Below are positions 1 to 5,822 of a DNA stretch of 7,087 bases, piece after piece. Source of the DNA: Desulfatirhabdium butyrativorans (GTDB taxonomy: Bacteria > Desulfobacterota > Desulfobacteria > Desulfobacterales > JAIFKL01); assembly GCA_022736535.1 (NCBI GenBank), contig DZCT01000267.1, positions 1-7,087 of the forward strand. Direction: 5' to 3'. Numbering within the stretch: position 1 is the stretch's first letter; each line of letters begins with the position of its first letter. A model generated the notes under the pieces. The model did no database searches. It worked only from the letters and a program-made list of their open reading frames with translations, and had not been told where the DNA came from. A program made the translations under genes and the position numbers.

Positions 1-1206
1 GGGGTCAGATTTACAGCATTAAAGCTTTACAGCGATAAGGTGTCGCTTCTGAGTAATTACGAGCCCAAAGACGGTGAAAAGGGATTGCATGCCGCAGTTT
101 TCGCCGAATCTTATGAAAACAATCAGTCCTTTTATTTTCCCCCCACCCCGCAGATGCGGTTCTTTGACGACCGCGCCCGAATGGGATACAGAGTGCTTTA
201 CAATTTCATGCCCGCAGACAATTTCTCTTTGGCTCTGGGTAACGAAAGCCGGTATGATGATGTGGATTACGCCTATAAATTCTCGGAAAACTTTTCCACC
301 ATCATCGCCGAGATTGAAACATATAAAACCAGGCAGTGGAGCAGCGGCATTTTCGCCCAGGCCCAGTACAGTCCGTTTGAGTTCCTGAAACTCATGGGCG
401 GTGTCAGATATGATTATTTGGATATAGATGTTGACAACGTCCTTGATCCCGATAATTCAGGGAAATCCGATATAGATGTTTTCAGCCCGAAAATCGGCAT
501 GGTCGTAACGCCTTACGAGGACATAAACCTTTTCGCCAATTACGGAAAAGGCTTCAGGTCTCCCTATGTAGAGGAAATATCACCTGTGGACGGCACTGCG
601 AATTTTGATCTGGGCGTGGCCGAAATTGACTCATGGGACGCGGGCTTCAACGTGTTGCTGGGTAAGACCGTTTACATAGGGCTTGATTATTATTACACGT
701 ATCTGGAACGGGAAGTTGCTACGAACCCGGAAACAATGAGGAAAGAAAATCTGGGAGAATCCGAACGCAAGGGTATTGACGCGGAGTGCCGGATTTATCT
801 GCCCTATAATCTGGAATTATTCGCCACTTACGGCTATGTCAGGGGAAGGCTTGAAAACCCCTCAACACCGGGTGCGGTTTACATCAGATCCCTTCCGGAA
901 GATGTGATCAGCGCCGGCTTCAACTGGTCCCGGCATTTGACCGAAAATCAGAAGATCGGGATTGACGCCTATTATGTGAGATACGGCGAACGCCCCCTGA
1001 AAACCGACAATTCCGAGCAGGCGGATCCCTTTGACAGGTATTATGCAAAAATCAACTACGGTTTCGATAAATGGACCTTATCCGTTGAGGGGCAATATAC
1101 CCCGGATGAATATGACTCCGAGTGGATTTATTACTCAGGCACCAACCTGATGTATCTGCCTTCTCCGGAATGGCAGGCCATGGCCAAAATCAAATATAGC
1201 TTCTGA
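1..1206 (+). CDS. TonB-dependent outer-membrane receptor, C-terminal beta-barrel part (5' end outside window)
   Basis: The frame is open from base 1 (GVRFTALKLYSDKVSLL...), so the GTG at 40 is an internal valine and the gene starts upstream; 401 residues are visible. These are alternating hydrophobic/aromatic beta-strands with polar loops, as in the barrel of TonB-dependent receptors. The stretch YGKGFRSPYVEEISP, a later YYYTYLEREV strand and the ENLGESERKGIDAE segment match the typical C-terminal half of the family. The protein ends in ...AKIKYSF, the terminal phenylalanine being the classic outer-membrane insertion signal. The signal peptide, TonB box and plug domain are not visible. The family imports siderophores, heme, cobalamin or metal-ligand complexes using TonB-ExbBD energy. 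The downstream tetrapyrrole-methylase and Nik-like transporter genes suggest a metal or metal-tetrapyrrole cargo, which is inference. The last base of its TGA is the first base of an inverted repeat. Confidence 0.93.
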   Translation, partial: GVRFTALKLYSDKVSLLSNYEPKDGEKGLHAAVFAESYENNQSFYFPPTPQMRFFDDRARMGYRVLYNFMPADNFSLALGNESRYDDVDYAYKFSENFSTIIAEIETYKTRQWSSGIFAQAQYSPFEFLKLMGGVRYDYLDIDVDNVLDPDNSGKSDIDVFSPKIGMVVTPYEDINLFANYGKGFRSPYVEEISPVDGTANFDLGVAEIDSWDAGFNVLLGKTVYIGLDYYYTYLEREVATNPETMRKENLGESERKGIDAECRIYLPYNLELFATYGYVRGRLENPSTPGAVYIRSLPEDVISAGFNWSRHLTENQKIGIDAYYVRYGERPLKTDNSEQADPFDRYYAKINYGFDKWTLSVEGQYTPDEYDSEWIYYSGTNLMYLPSPEWQAMAKIKYSF

Positions 1207-1290
1207 AGTGAGAAGTGAGAAGTGAAAGATTTCTCGTTTCGCTTGAAATGACAGTATTTCTCACTTCTCACTTTTTCATTTCTCAATTCG
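1206..1290. repeat. Palindromic repeat filling the receptor-methylase gap (16-bp perfect inverted repeat)
   Basis: AAGTGAGAAGTGAGAA at 1206-1221 is perfectly inverted at 1258-1273, with 36 bases between. The arms are built from a GAGAAGT/GTGAGAA motif repeated in tandem. A related stretch (AATTGAGAAATGA on the minus strand, 1277-1289) continues to the right. The loop at 1232-1253 resembles, on the minus strand, the repeat at the window's right end. There is no T-run directly after the right arm, so it is not a textbook terminator. The downstream ribosome site GGAGG (1296-1300) is left free. Confidence 0.85.
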
Positions 1291-1306
1291 CTGACGGAGG
1301 ATATTC

Positions 1307-2242
1307 ATGTGTGAAAACGGAATTCGGAATTCGGCAGGACCTTTAACCGAAGTCTCGGATCATACTGCCGAAAAACACGGCAAACTGTGGATAGTAGGCG
1401 TGGGGCCGGGCGACCCCGAACACCTCACTTTATACGCTGTCGAAACGATTAAAAAGGCTGATCTGATTTTGACAAGAGAGGAAGACGCCGCTATAGTGAA
1501 GCAATATATCGGCGGAAAAAAAGTGGAAGGACCTGAACGCTGGGAACTTTTGTGGAACGAAAACGGTATTCCCTGGATCCGAAATCTGCCCGAGCTGAAC
1601 GCTGATGAGCGCCGCCGCAAGATTGACAGTAAAAACCGTGAACGGGACGAGTATGCCGATGAACTCAAAAGCATTATGGCGACTGGCAGGCATGTGGTTA
1701 TTCTGGACGGCGGCGACCCCACGGTTTTCAGCCTGTTCTTCTTCTGGGTTCTCGAGGCATTCTCTCCCGATCAGGTTGAAATTGTTCCGGGCATCGGCGC
1801 AATCAGCGCCGCCTTCGCCGCATTAAAAATCTGCGGCAATGCAGCCGGTGCCCGTTTTGTCATGCAAACAGAGCCCAAAATGTTTTTGGGAGAAAGGCTT
1901 TTCAGCGGGTCCGACAAGGCATTACCGGCTTCTTTGGCGGATCATCCGGGAACCGTCGTGTTTTACATGGCTGCCGACGGAATTCCGCAACTCGCGGAAA
2001 AGCTGAAAAAATATTATCCGAAAGACATGCCGGCTGCCGTGGTTTACAACGCCGGCAACGTAAAAAAAGAAAAAATATATAAAGGAATCCTGGACACCAT
2101 CGCCTCCGTCACCGAAAATGAGGAAGAAAAATGGCTCGGACTGTTCATTCTGGGGCAATGCCTCGAGGGTCCGGTTATCCGGACGACGGACCCGACCGGG
2201 TGTTGTAAACTGGCAGCCGCGTGTAAAGTGATAGAGGAGTGA
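1307..2242 (+). CDS. Divergent tetrapyrrole (corrin/porphyrin) methylase family protein, SAM-dependent
   Basis: The 311-residue protein starts at ATG 1307, with GGAGG at 1296-1300 six bases upstream. Family motifs appear in order: VGVGPGDP (residues 30-37), the N-terminal glycine-rich motif; LDGGDPTVFS (133-142), the GDP motif of the SAM site; EIVPGIGAISAAFAAL (158-173); and AAVVYNAGN (243-251). Members such as CobA/SUMT, CbiF/CobM and CbiL methylate ring carbons of precorrins. This one is longer than the usual 230-260 residues. It has about 25 extra hydrophilic residues at the N-terminus, a charged insert near 70-120 (PERWELLW...ERRRKIDSKNRERDE) and a tail with Cys 299, 300 and 306. It is therefore probably not a standard cobalamin-pathway enzyme, and no other cob/cbi genes are visible. 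Its place between a TonB receptor and a Nik-like transporter suggests work on a metal ligand or imported tetrapyrrole (inference). Family call is firm; substrate is unknown. Confidence 0.87.
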   Translation: MCENGIRNSAGPLTEVSDHTAEKHGKLWIVGVGPGDPEHLTLYAVETIKKADLILTREEDAAIVKQYIGGKKVEGPERWELLWNENGIPWIRNLPELNADERRRKIDSKNRERDEYADELKSIMATGRHVVILDGGDPTVFSLFFFWVLEAFSPDQVEIVPGIGAISAAFAALKICGNAAGARFVMQTEPKMFLGERLFSGSDKALPASLADHPGTVVFYMAADGIPQLAEKLKKYYPKDMPAAVVYNAGNVKKEKIYKGILDTIASVTENEEEKWLGLFILGQCLEGPVIRTTDPTGCCKLAAACKVIEE

Positions 2243-2244
2243 TG

Positions 2245-2331
2245 ATGTATTTAAAAACAGATCGGATGCTGAATTATAACTTCGGCAGGCAGACAGATGT
2301 CTGTATGATTTGGTGGCAGAAAAAGTGTTGA
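2245..2331 (+). CDS. Possible 28-residue leader or coupling ORF before the NikB-like permease
   Basis: A strong ribosome site, GAGGAG (2234-2239), lies inside the end of the methylase gene, five bases before ATG 2245 (another ATG at 2242 overlaps the methylase stop). The frame runs to TGA 2329-2331, which overlaps the candidate permease starts GTG 2325 and TTG 2328. The peptide is hydrophilic, ending in a WWQKKC-like tail, and matches nothing I recognise. It could couple permease translation to the methylase, act as a leader peptide, or be a chance ORF using a ribosome site once closer to the permease start. Evidence is only the ribosome site and the overlaps at both ends. Confidence 0.28.
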   Translation: MYLKTDRMLNYNFGRQTDVCMIWWQKKC

Positions 2332-3272
2332 TAAGACGAATTGTAAAAAGTTTCTGGGTGAAACAGGCAGCCCGGATGAGCCTTGTGCTGTTCGGGATTT
2401 CTGTCATTACTTTTCTAACCATGACGCTTGCACCGGGAGACCCGGCTGAGATCATCATGGCAGGTCAGCATGAAGGCGCTTCTGCGGAAAAAATCGCCGC
2501 GCTCCGCAAAGAATTAGGCTTGAATCATCCTCTGCCCATACGCTATCTTGTATGGCTGAAAAATGTGCTGTGCGGCGATTTGGGACATTCCTTTCGCACC
2601 GGAGACCCGGTGGCAGCCGAGATTCTGGTTCGTCTGCCGACAACGCTGACGCTGGCGTTTTTTACATTTCTGTTTGCCGCGTCCGTGTCTGCCGCGGGCG
2701 GAATTGTCAGCGCGCTGTTTCAGAACAGAGCGCCGGATAAATGCCACCGCCTCTGGACCGTGCTGGCGGTTTCCATCCCGGACTACTGGCTGGGACTGAT
2801 GCTGATGCTGGTATTTTCACTTAAACTTCAATGGTTTCCTGTCGCCGGCGGCTCCGGACTCCGGGCTTTCATCCTGCCCGCGCTGACGCTGGGGCTGTCA
2901 GTTTCCGCGGCAGAAGGCAGGGTGTTCCGTGCGAGCATCATTGAGATTCTGTCTCAGGATTATGTGCGCTTTGCATACAGCAAAGGACTGACACGGACAG
3001 CAGTTTTTATTCGGCATGTCCTCAAACCCGCGATGCTTCCGATGATTTCAATGTGGGGAATGCTGCTGGGGCATCTGCTCGGCGGCGCGGTGGTTGTCGA
3101 GTCCGTATTTTCGCTCCCCGGTCTGGGAAAACTGACAGCAGATGCGGTGCTGAACCGGGACATGCCGATGATTCAGGGAACCGTGCTGACAATGACGCTG
3201 ATGTTTGTCATAGCCGGTCAGACCGCTGATATGATTTATGATTTGCTGATAAGACACAAGGATTTTTTATAA
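2325..3272 (+). CDS. nikB: NikB-like (nickel/dipeptide class) ABC transporter inner-membrane permease
   Basis: An integral inner-membrane permease of the Dpp/Opp/Nik class, 315 residues from GTG 2325; E. coli NikB, from memory, is 314. Features in order: TM1 near 17-36 followed by LAPGDPAE, typical of DppB/NikB; a periplasmic segment with LGLNHPLPIRYLVWL and GDLGHSF; TM2 about 104-130; TM3 143-169 with SIPDYWLGLMLMLVFSLKLQWFPVAG; TM4 181-199; the EAA cytoplasmic loop YVRFAYSKGLTRTAVFIRHVLKP (213-235), which contacts the ATPase; TM5 235-258; VFSLPGLGKL; NRDMPMIQG; and TM6 285-306. NRDMPMIQG and LQWFPVAG resemble E. coli NikB more than DppB as I remember them. The start is uncertain: TTG 2310, GTG 2313, GTG 2325 and TTG 2328 share the frame. 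GTG 2325 is preferred because GGTGG (2312-2316) lies eight bases upstream. Substrate could also be cobalt, a metal chelate or peptides. Confidence 0.88.
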   Translation: MLIRRIVKSFWVKQAARMSLVLFGISVITFLTMTLAPGDPAEIIMAGQHEGASAEKIAALRKELGLNHPLPIRYLVWLKNVLCGDLGHSFRTGDPVAAEILVRLPTTLTLAFFTFLFAASVSAAGGIVSALFQNRAPDKCHRLWTVLAVSIPDYWLGLMLMLVFSLKLQWFPVAGGSGLRAFILPALTLGLSVSAAEGRVFRASIIEILSQDYVRFAYSKGLTRTAVFIRHVLKPAMLPMISMWGMLLGHLLGGAVVVESVFSLPGLGKLTADAVLNRDMPMIQGTVLTMTLMFVIAGQTADMIYDLLIRHKDFL

Positions 3273-3288
3273 GAAAAGGATTTGTTTC

Positions 3289-3375
3289 TCGTTCCCCGCA
3301 CGCCGACTTCGGGAAACGACAAAACGGTTGGGCTGGGCTGAGGCGTAGGCGTAGGGTGGGCATGTAATGCCCACC
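3289..3375. repeat. Composite palindromic repeats between the two permease genes
   Basis: Two structures sit side by side in the 190-base gap between the permeases. First, TCGTTCCCCG (3289-3298) is inverted with one mismatch at 3310-3319 (CGGGAAACGA). Second, GGTGGGCAT (3355-3363) is perfectly inverted at 3367-3375 around a GTA loop. The latter, with its GTAGGGTGGGC lead-in, matches a dispersed repeat I know from many bacterial genomes. The stretch between (GGTTGGGCTGGGCTGAGG) resembles the GGTTGGGTTGAGG family found again at 6467-6496. No gene was recognised from 3273 to 3462; 3376-3462 is open in the NikC frame but does not look like permease protein. Confidence 0.7.
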
Positions 3376-3462
3376 GTTCATACAATGACAACAAAGCGCG
3401 ATTGGAGGTGCGGACCGGCGGCCCGTCCTCCGGCTGATTTTTGCGCCGGATATTTTCACAGC

Positions 3463-4296
3463 ATGTGTAACAAACAGTATCAGACTCGAAAACCGAAAGG
3501 GATGATGATTGCCGGCGGATGCCTGACGCTTCTCATCTTTATCCTTGCGCTTGCGGGACCCGGCATCGCGCCCCGTGATCCGCTGTCCCTTGACCTTGAA
3601 CACCGGCTGCAAAAGCCTGACGCCGAATATCTCCTCGGCACGGATCATCTGGGAAGATGTGTTCTCTCCCGAATCCTCTGCGGTGCGGGAACTTCTCTGC
3701 TCTCAGCCGCGGCCGCGGTGTCTTACGCCCTGCTCATAGGGATTCCGGCAGGTTTTGTCGCCGGGCTGGGGAATCGTGTTGCGGACGCTGTACTGACAAG
3801 AATCTGCGATGCGGTGCTTGCTTTTCCCTTTCTGATTCTGGCGCTGGCTTTGACTGCTGTAACGGGTCCCTCGCTGAAAAGTCTGATATTGGGCGTGGGA
3901 ATGGCAGCCTGGGCATGGTGGGCAAGATTCGTGCGGGGCATGGTGCTGACAGCCAAAGAGAAAGATTTTGTCAGACAGGGCTTCGCGATGGGATTAAGTC
4001 AAATCCGTCTGATACGGCGATACATTTTGCCTCAGATACTGCCGCCGCTGCTGGTGAGTATTTCCCTGAGCGCCGGCAGAATGATGGTGGTGATTTCCAG
4101 CCTGAGCTATCTGGGATTCGGGATTCAGCCGCCCGCGCCGGAATGGGGAATCATGCTCAGAGAATCCCGGCTTTATCTCACTTCCGCTCTCTGGCTGATG
4201 ATGGCACCGGGAATTGCGGTGAGTATTTCCGTGCTTGCCTTCAATCTGCTCGGAGAAGGACTTAAAGATTGGTTCGGGGTTCGAGGTTCGGGGTGA
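3463..4296 (+). CDS. nikC: NikC-like ABC transporter inner-membrane permease; C-terminal codons supplied by a repeat
   Basis: Partner of the upstream permease in a NikBC/DppBC heterodimer. From ATG 3463 it has 277 residues, the length I recall for E. coli NikC. TM1 is about 13-32, then APRDP, then LGTDHLGRCVLSRIL (58-72), the family motif with Cys 66 where LGRD is usual. AWAWWARFVRGMV (149-161) recalls the WAWYARMVR of NikC. The EAA loop is FVRQGFAMGLSQIRLIRRYILPQILPP (169-195). SYLGFGIQPPAPEWGIML (215-232) and FNLLGEGLKD (260-269) are also standard. Family members usually end GDxLRDxLDP plus a short tail; here the end is WFGVRGSG, encoded by the repeat at 4271-4355. The frame opens at ATG 3367, but that codon is in a palindrome and the added 32 residues look non-native. 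ATG 3463 has no strong ribosome site; ATG 3502/3505 is possible. Confidence 0.88.
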   Translation: MCNKQYQTRKPKGMMIAGGCLTLLIFILALAGPGIAPRDPLSLDLEHRLQKPDAEYLLGTDHLGRCVLSRILCGAGTSLLSAAAAVSYALLIGIPAGFVAGLGNRVADAVLTRICDAVLAFPFLILALALTAVTGPSLKSLILGVGMAAWAWWARFVRGMVLTAKEKDFVRQGFAMGLSQIRLIRRYILPQILPPLLVSISLSAGRMMVVISSLSYLGFGIQPPAPEWGIMLRESRLYLTSALWLMMAPGIAVSISVLAFNLLGEGLKDWFGVRGSG

Positions 4297-4355
4297 GGGG
4301 TTCGGATCCGGGCTTAAAACAGATCCCTCTGACCCCGTACCTCGTACCCCGCACC
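4271..4355 (-). repeat. 14-bp-unit palindromic element, copy 1 (inverted relative to copy 2)
   Basis: Left arm 4271-4294 pairs with right arm 4332-4355 at 21 of 24 positions; pairing continues inward (4296-4300 with 4326-4330). The left arm is a 14-bp tandem: GGTTCGGGGTTCGA at 4271, GGTTCGGGGTGAGG at 4285, then a partial unit at 4299. Read on the minus strand, the right arm and loop contain AGGTACGGGGTCAGAGGG, then TCTGTTTT and CCGAACC, the same core as the element at 5167-5266. It begins inside the NikC-like gene, carries that gene's TGA (4294-4296), and stops just before the ATPase ribosome site. Confidence 0.85.
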
Positions 4356-4360
4356 CGTTT

Positions 4361-4366
4361 AAGGAG
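4361..4366 (+). promoter_or_regulatory. Ribosome binding site that fixes the ATPase start
   Basis: AAGGAG lies six bases before GTG 4373. The frame is open back to ATG 4235 inside the permease gene, but those codons are permease and repeat sequence, and the protein from GTG 4373 (VKLLEVEKLSVG) begins exactly like an ABC ATPase. Confidence 0.8.
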
Positions 4367-4372
4367 TTCGGG

Positions 4373-5167
4373 GTGAAATTGCTTGAAGTTGAAAAACTTT
4401 CCGTAGGAATTGCAGGCAAAGGCAGCGCCGGCCGTGACATTGTCCATGAGATAAGTTTTTCTTTGGATCGCGGAGAGACCTTCGGGCTGCTCGGCGAAAG
4501 CGGAACCGGAAAAACGCTTTTGGCATATTCGCTCTGCGGTCTTCTGATTCCGCCGCTTTCCATCACCGGAGGGATGATACGTTTTGCCGGAGAAACGCTT
4601 TATCCCGGCGACAAAAAAGCATTGAGCCGCAAAAGAGGCAAACATATTTTTATGATGTTTCAAAGCGCCTCCTCCGCGCTGAATCCGTATCTGACTGTCG
4701 GAAAGCAGATTGCAGAGGCGATGGAAGCGGTTCACGGGCTTTCATATAAGACAGCCCTTCAGCGTGCGGAAATGCTGCTGGAAAGGGTCAGACTTGAGCG
4801 CAGTGTTGTCAGCGCGTATCCGTTTCAACTCAGCGGCGGAATGCAGCAGCGGATTCTGATTGCCATCGCGCTGGGGCTTTGTCCTGAAATACTGATTGCC
4901 GATGAGCCGACCGCGGGTCTTGATGTTGTTACGGAACTGAATATTCTGGAACTGCTTCAGGATTTGAAAGCCGAAGGAATGGGGATTCTTCTGATTTCCC
5001 ATGACATCATGGCGGTGTCTTATCTTGCTGAAAATATAGGCGTTATGCTTGACGGACATCTTGTTGAAACCGGAGAGACAAAACAGGTGCTTGCTTCTCC
5101 CCAAAATGCTTATACCCGCAGGATGACCGAGGCGCTTGGTGATTTGGAAGTGAAAATTGAGAAGTGA
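4373..5167 (+). CDS. nikD: NikD-like ABC transporter ATPase
   Basis: Cytoplasmic ATP-binding subunit of 264 residues from GTG 4373; E. coli NikD, from memory, has 254. All catalytic motifs are intact: Walker A GESGTGKT (41-48), Q-loop Gln 97 (MFQ), SALNPYLTV (101-109) as in the nickel/peptide class, signature LSGGMQQR (153-160), Walker B ILIADEPT (173-180), D-loop AGLD (181-184) and H-loop His 210. It lacks the long C-terminal iron-sulfur/oligopeptide domain of OppD/DppD and ends SPQNAYTRRMTEALGDLEVKIEK, consistent with the short NikD type. Nik/Dpp systems normally use two different ATPases; no NikE-like gene follows, so it would have to homodimerise or pair with a partner encoded elsewhere. 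The gene is bracketed by two inverted copies of one repeat, and its last codons (ATT GAG AAG TGA) resemble the GAGAAGTGAG repeat at 1206-1290. Family call is firm; nickel specificity is inference. Confidence 0.9.
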   Translation: MKLLEVEKLSVGIAGKGSAGRDIVHEISFSLDRGETFGLLGESGTGKTLLAYSLCGLLIPPLSITGGMIRFAGETLYPGDKKALSRKRGKHIFMMFQSASSALNPYLTVGKQIAEAMEAVHGLSYKTALQRAEMLLERVRLERSVVSAYPFQLSGGMQQRILIAIALGLCPEILIADEPTAGLDVVTELNILELLQDLKAEGMGILLISHDIMAVSYLAENIGVMLDGHLVETGETKQVLASPQNAYTRRMTEALGDLEVKIEK

Positions 5168-5266
5168 GTACGGGGTATGAGAATGAGGTACGGGGTCAGA
5201 GGTACGGGGTCAGAGGGTCTGTTTTCAGCTCGGGGCCCGAACCTCTGCCCCGTACCCCGAACCCCC
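5167..5266 (+). repeat. 14-bp-unit palindromic element, copy 2
   Basis: Contains two exact tandem copies of GGTACGGGGTCAGA (5187-5200 and 5201-5214), with a diverged third unit at 5167-5180 (11 of 14 identical). 5201-5216 pairs with 5242-5256 with one bulged T (5210), forming a stem of 15 pairs around a loop of about 25 bases. The core (AGGTACGGGGTCAGAGGG, TCTGTTTT, CCGAACC) is shared with 4271-4355 in opposite orientation. A five-T run at 5267-5271 follows about ten bases after the stem, so a weak terminator or RNA-stability role for the ATPase transcript is possible. The next ribosome site (GGAG, 5276-5279) is left free. Confidence 0.87.
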
Positions 5267-5288
5267 TTTTTAAACGGAGTGATACAAA

Positions 5289-5822
5289 ATGAATTTTTCT
5301 GAAATTGTTTTAAGACCTGTCGGCGTCATCAGAAGTGACATCAAAGCGCCGGTGCTGCGCTCGGACAGCGAAGGCATCACCCTGAAAGAAAAGCTGAAAA
5401 ATGTCCGGGCAGAACGGGACAAAATCAGAACCCTGATTTCAGAGATTGAGATTGACCCGTCTCTGACAGAACTTTTGGACGACATCGAAGGCTATTCGCA
5501 TCTGAATATTCTGTACTGGGCGCATAAAGTTCCGGCTGAGAGCCGCAAGCTCACCAAAGTGCATCCGATGGGGCTGAAAGATGTTCCGAAAAAAGGCATT
5601 TTTGCCACATGCAGTCCGGCAAGACCCAATCCGGTATTGCTCACCGCGGTCAAGCTGATCGAGCAGAACGGCAATATCCTCAAAGTACAGGGGCTTGAAG
5701 CTGTTGACGGCTCGCCGGTCATTGACATCAAGCCTTATGTGCAGGCATATCACGGCGCTGAAAATCCCAGACGCCCGGAATGGATGGAAAAAATTCATGC
5801 CATGCTTGAGGAGGAAGATTGA
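5289..5822 (+). CDS. TrmO/TsaA (UPF0066/YaeB) family protein, divergent subgroup
   Basis: Has 177 residues from ATG 5289; GGAG (5276-5279) lies nine bases upstream. The TsaA/TrmO beta-barrel family is recognised from PVGVIRSDIKAP (10-21), DDIEGYSHLNILYWAH (64-79), HPMG (92-95), GIFATCSPARPNPV (103-116), VQGLEAVDGSPVIDIKPYV (133-151). Canonical TrmO uses SAM to methylate N6 of t6A37 in tRNA. Two differences stand out. The family motif usually reads ATRSPxRPNPIG; here Arg is Cys 108 and the IG is VL. Residues 32-52 (LKEKLKNVRAERDKIRTLISE) form a charged, probably helical insert absent from typical members. Both suggest a paralogous subgroup with another substrate, possibly tied to the transporter and methylases around it, but a tRNA role cannot be excluded. 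It overlaps the next gene by four bases. Confidence 0.88.
   Translation: MNFSEIVLRPVGVIRSDIKAPVLRSDSEGITLKEKLKNVRAERDKIRTLISEIEIDPSLTELLDDIEGYSHLNILYWAHKVPAESRKLTKVHPMGLKDVPKKGIFATCSPARPNPVLLTAVKLIEQNGNILKVQGLEAVDGSPVIDIKPYVQAYHGAENPRRPEWMEKIHAMLEEED
5808..5817 (+). promoter_or_regulatory. Strong ribosome site supporting a TTG start and translational coupling
   Basis: GAGGAGGAAG lies inside the last codons of the TsaA-family gene. AGGAGG (5809-5814) is four bases before TTG 5819, and that TTG overlaps the upstream TGA (TTGA). No ATG competes nearby, so the TTG start is well supported. Confidence 0.75.

Noticed and set aside
1..9. GGGGTCAGA at the left edge resembling the 14-bp repeat unit
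   Set aside because: Only nine bases match, they read in frame as receptor, and no second unit is adjacent; chance is sufficient.
40..42. GTG as the start of the receptor gene
   Set aside because: The frame is open to base 1 and the protein there is already barrel-like; the gene lacks plug and signal peptide, so the start must be upstream.
2290..2303. Palindrome CAGACA-GA-TGTCTG as an operator
   Set aside because: Arms of six bases are common by chance, it lies within a possible small ORF, and no promoter is recognisable around it.
1922..2458. Minus-strand open frame of 178 codons
   Set aside because: It is a shadow of the methylase and permease genes, without family motifs or a good ribosome site. 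The same applies to the other minus-strand frames, such as 3994-4566 and 5439-5852.
3657..4265. Plus-strand open frame of 202 codons overlapping the NikC-like gene
   Set aside because: Arg/Gly/Cys-rich shadow in another frame of a gene with clear permease motifs.
5187..5214. Tandem GGTACGGGGTCAGA units as a CRISPR array
   Set aside because: Units are only 14 bp, directly adjacent with no spacers, and no cas genes are present.
5201..5271. Hairpin plus T-run as a strong intrinsic terminator
   Set aside because: The T-run is about ten bases from the stem and only five long, and it precedes genes that look like part of the same cluster; kept only as a weak possibility.
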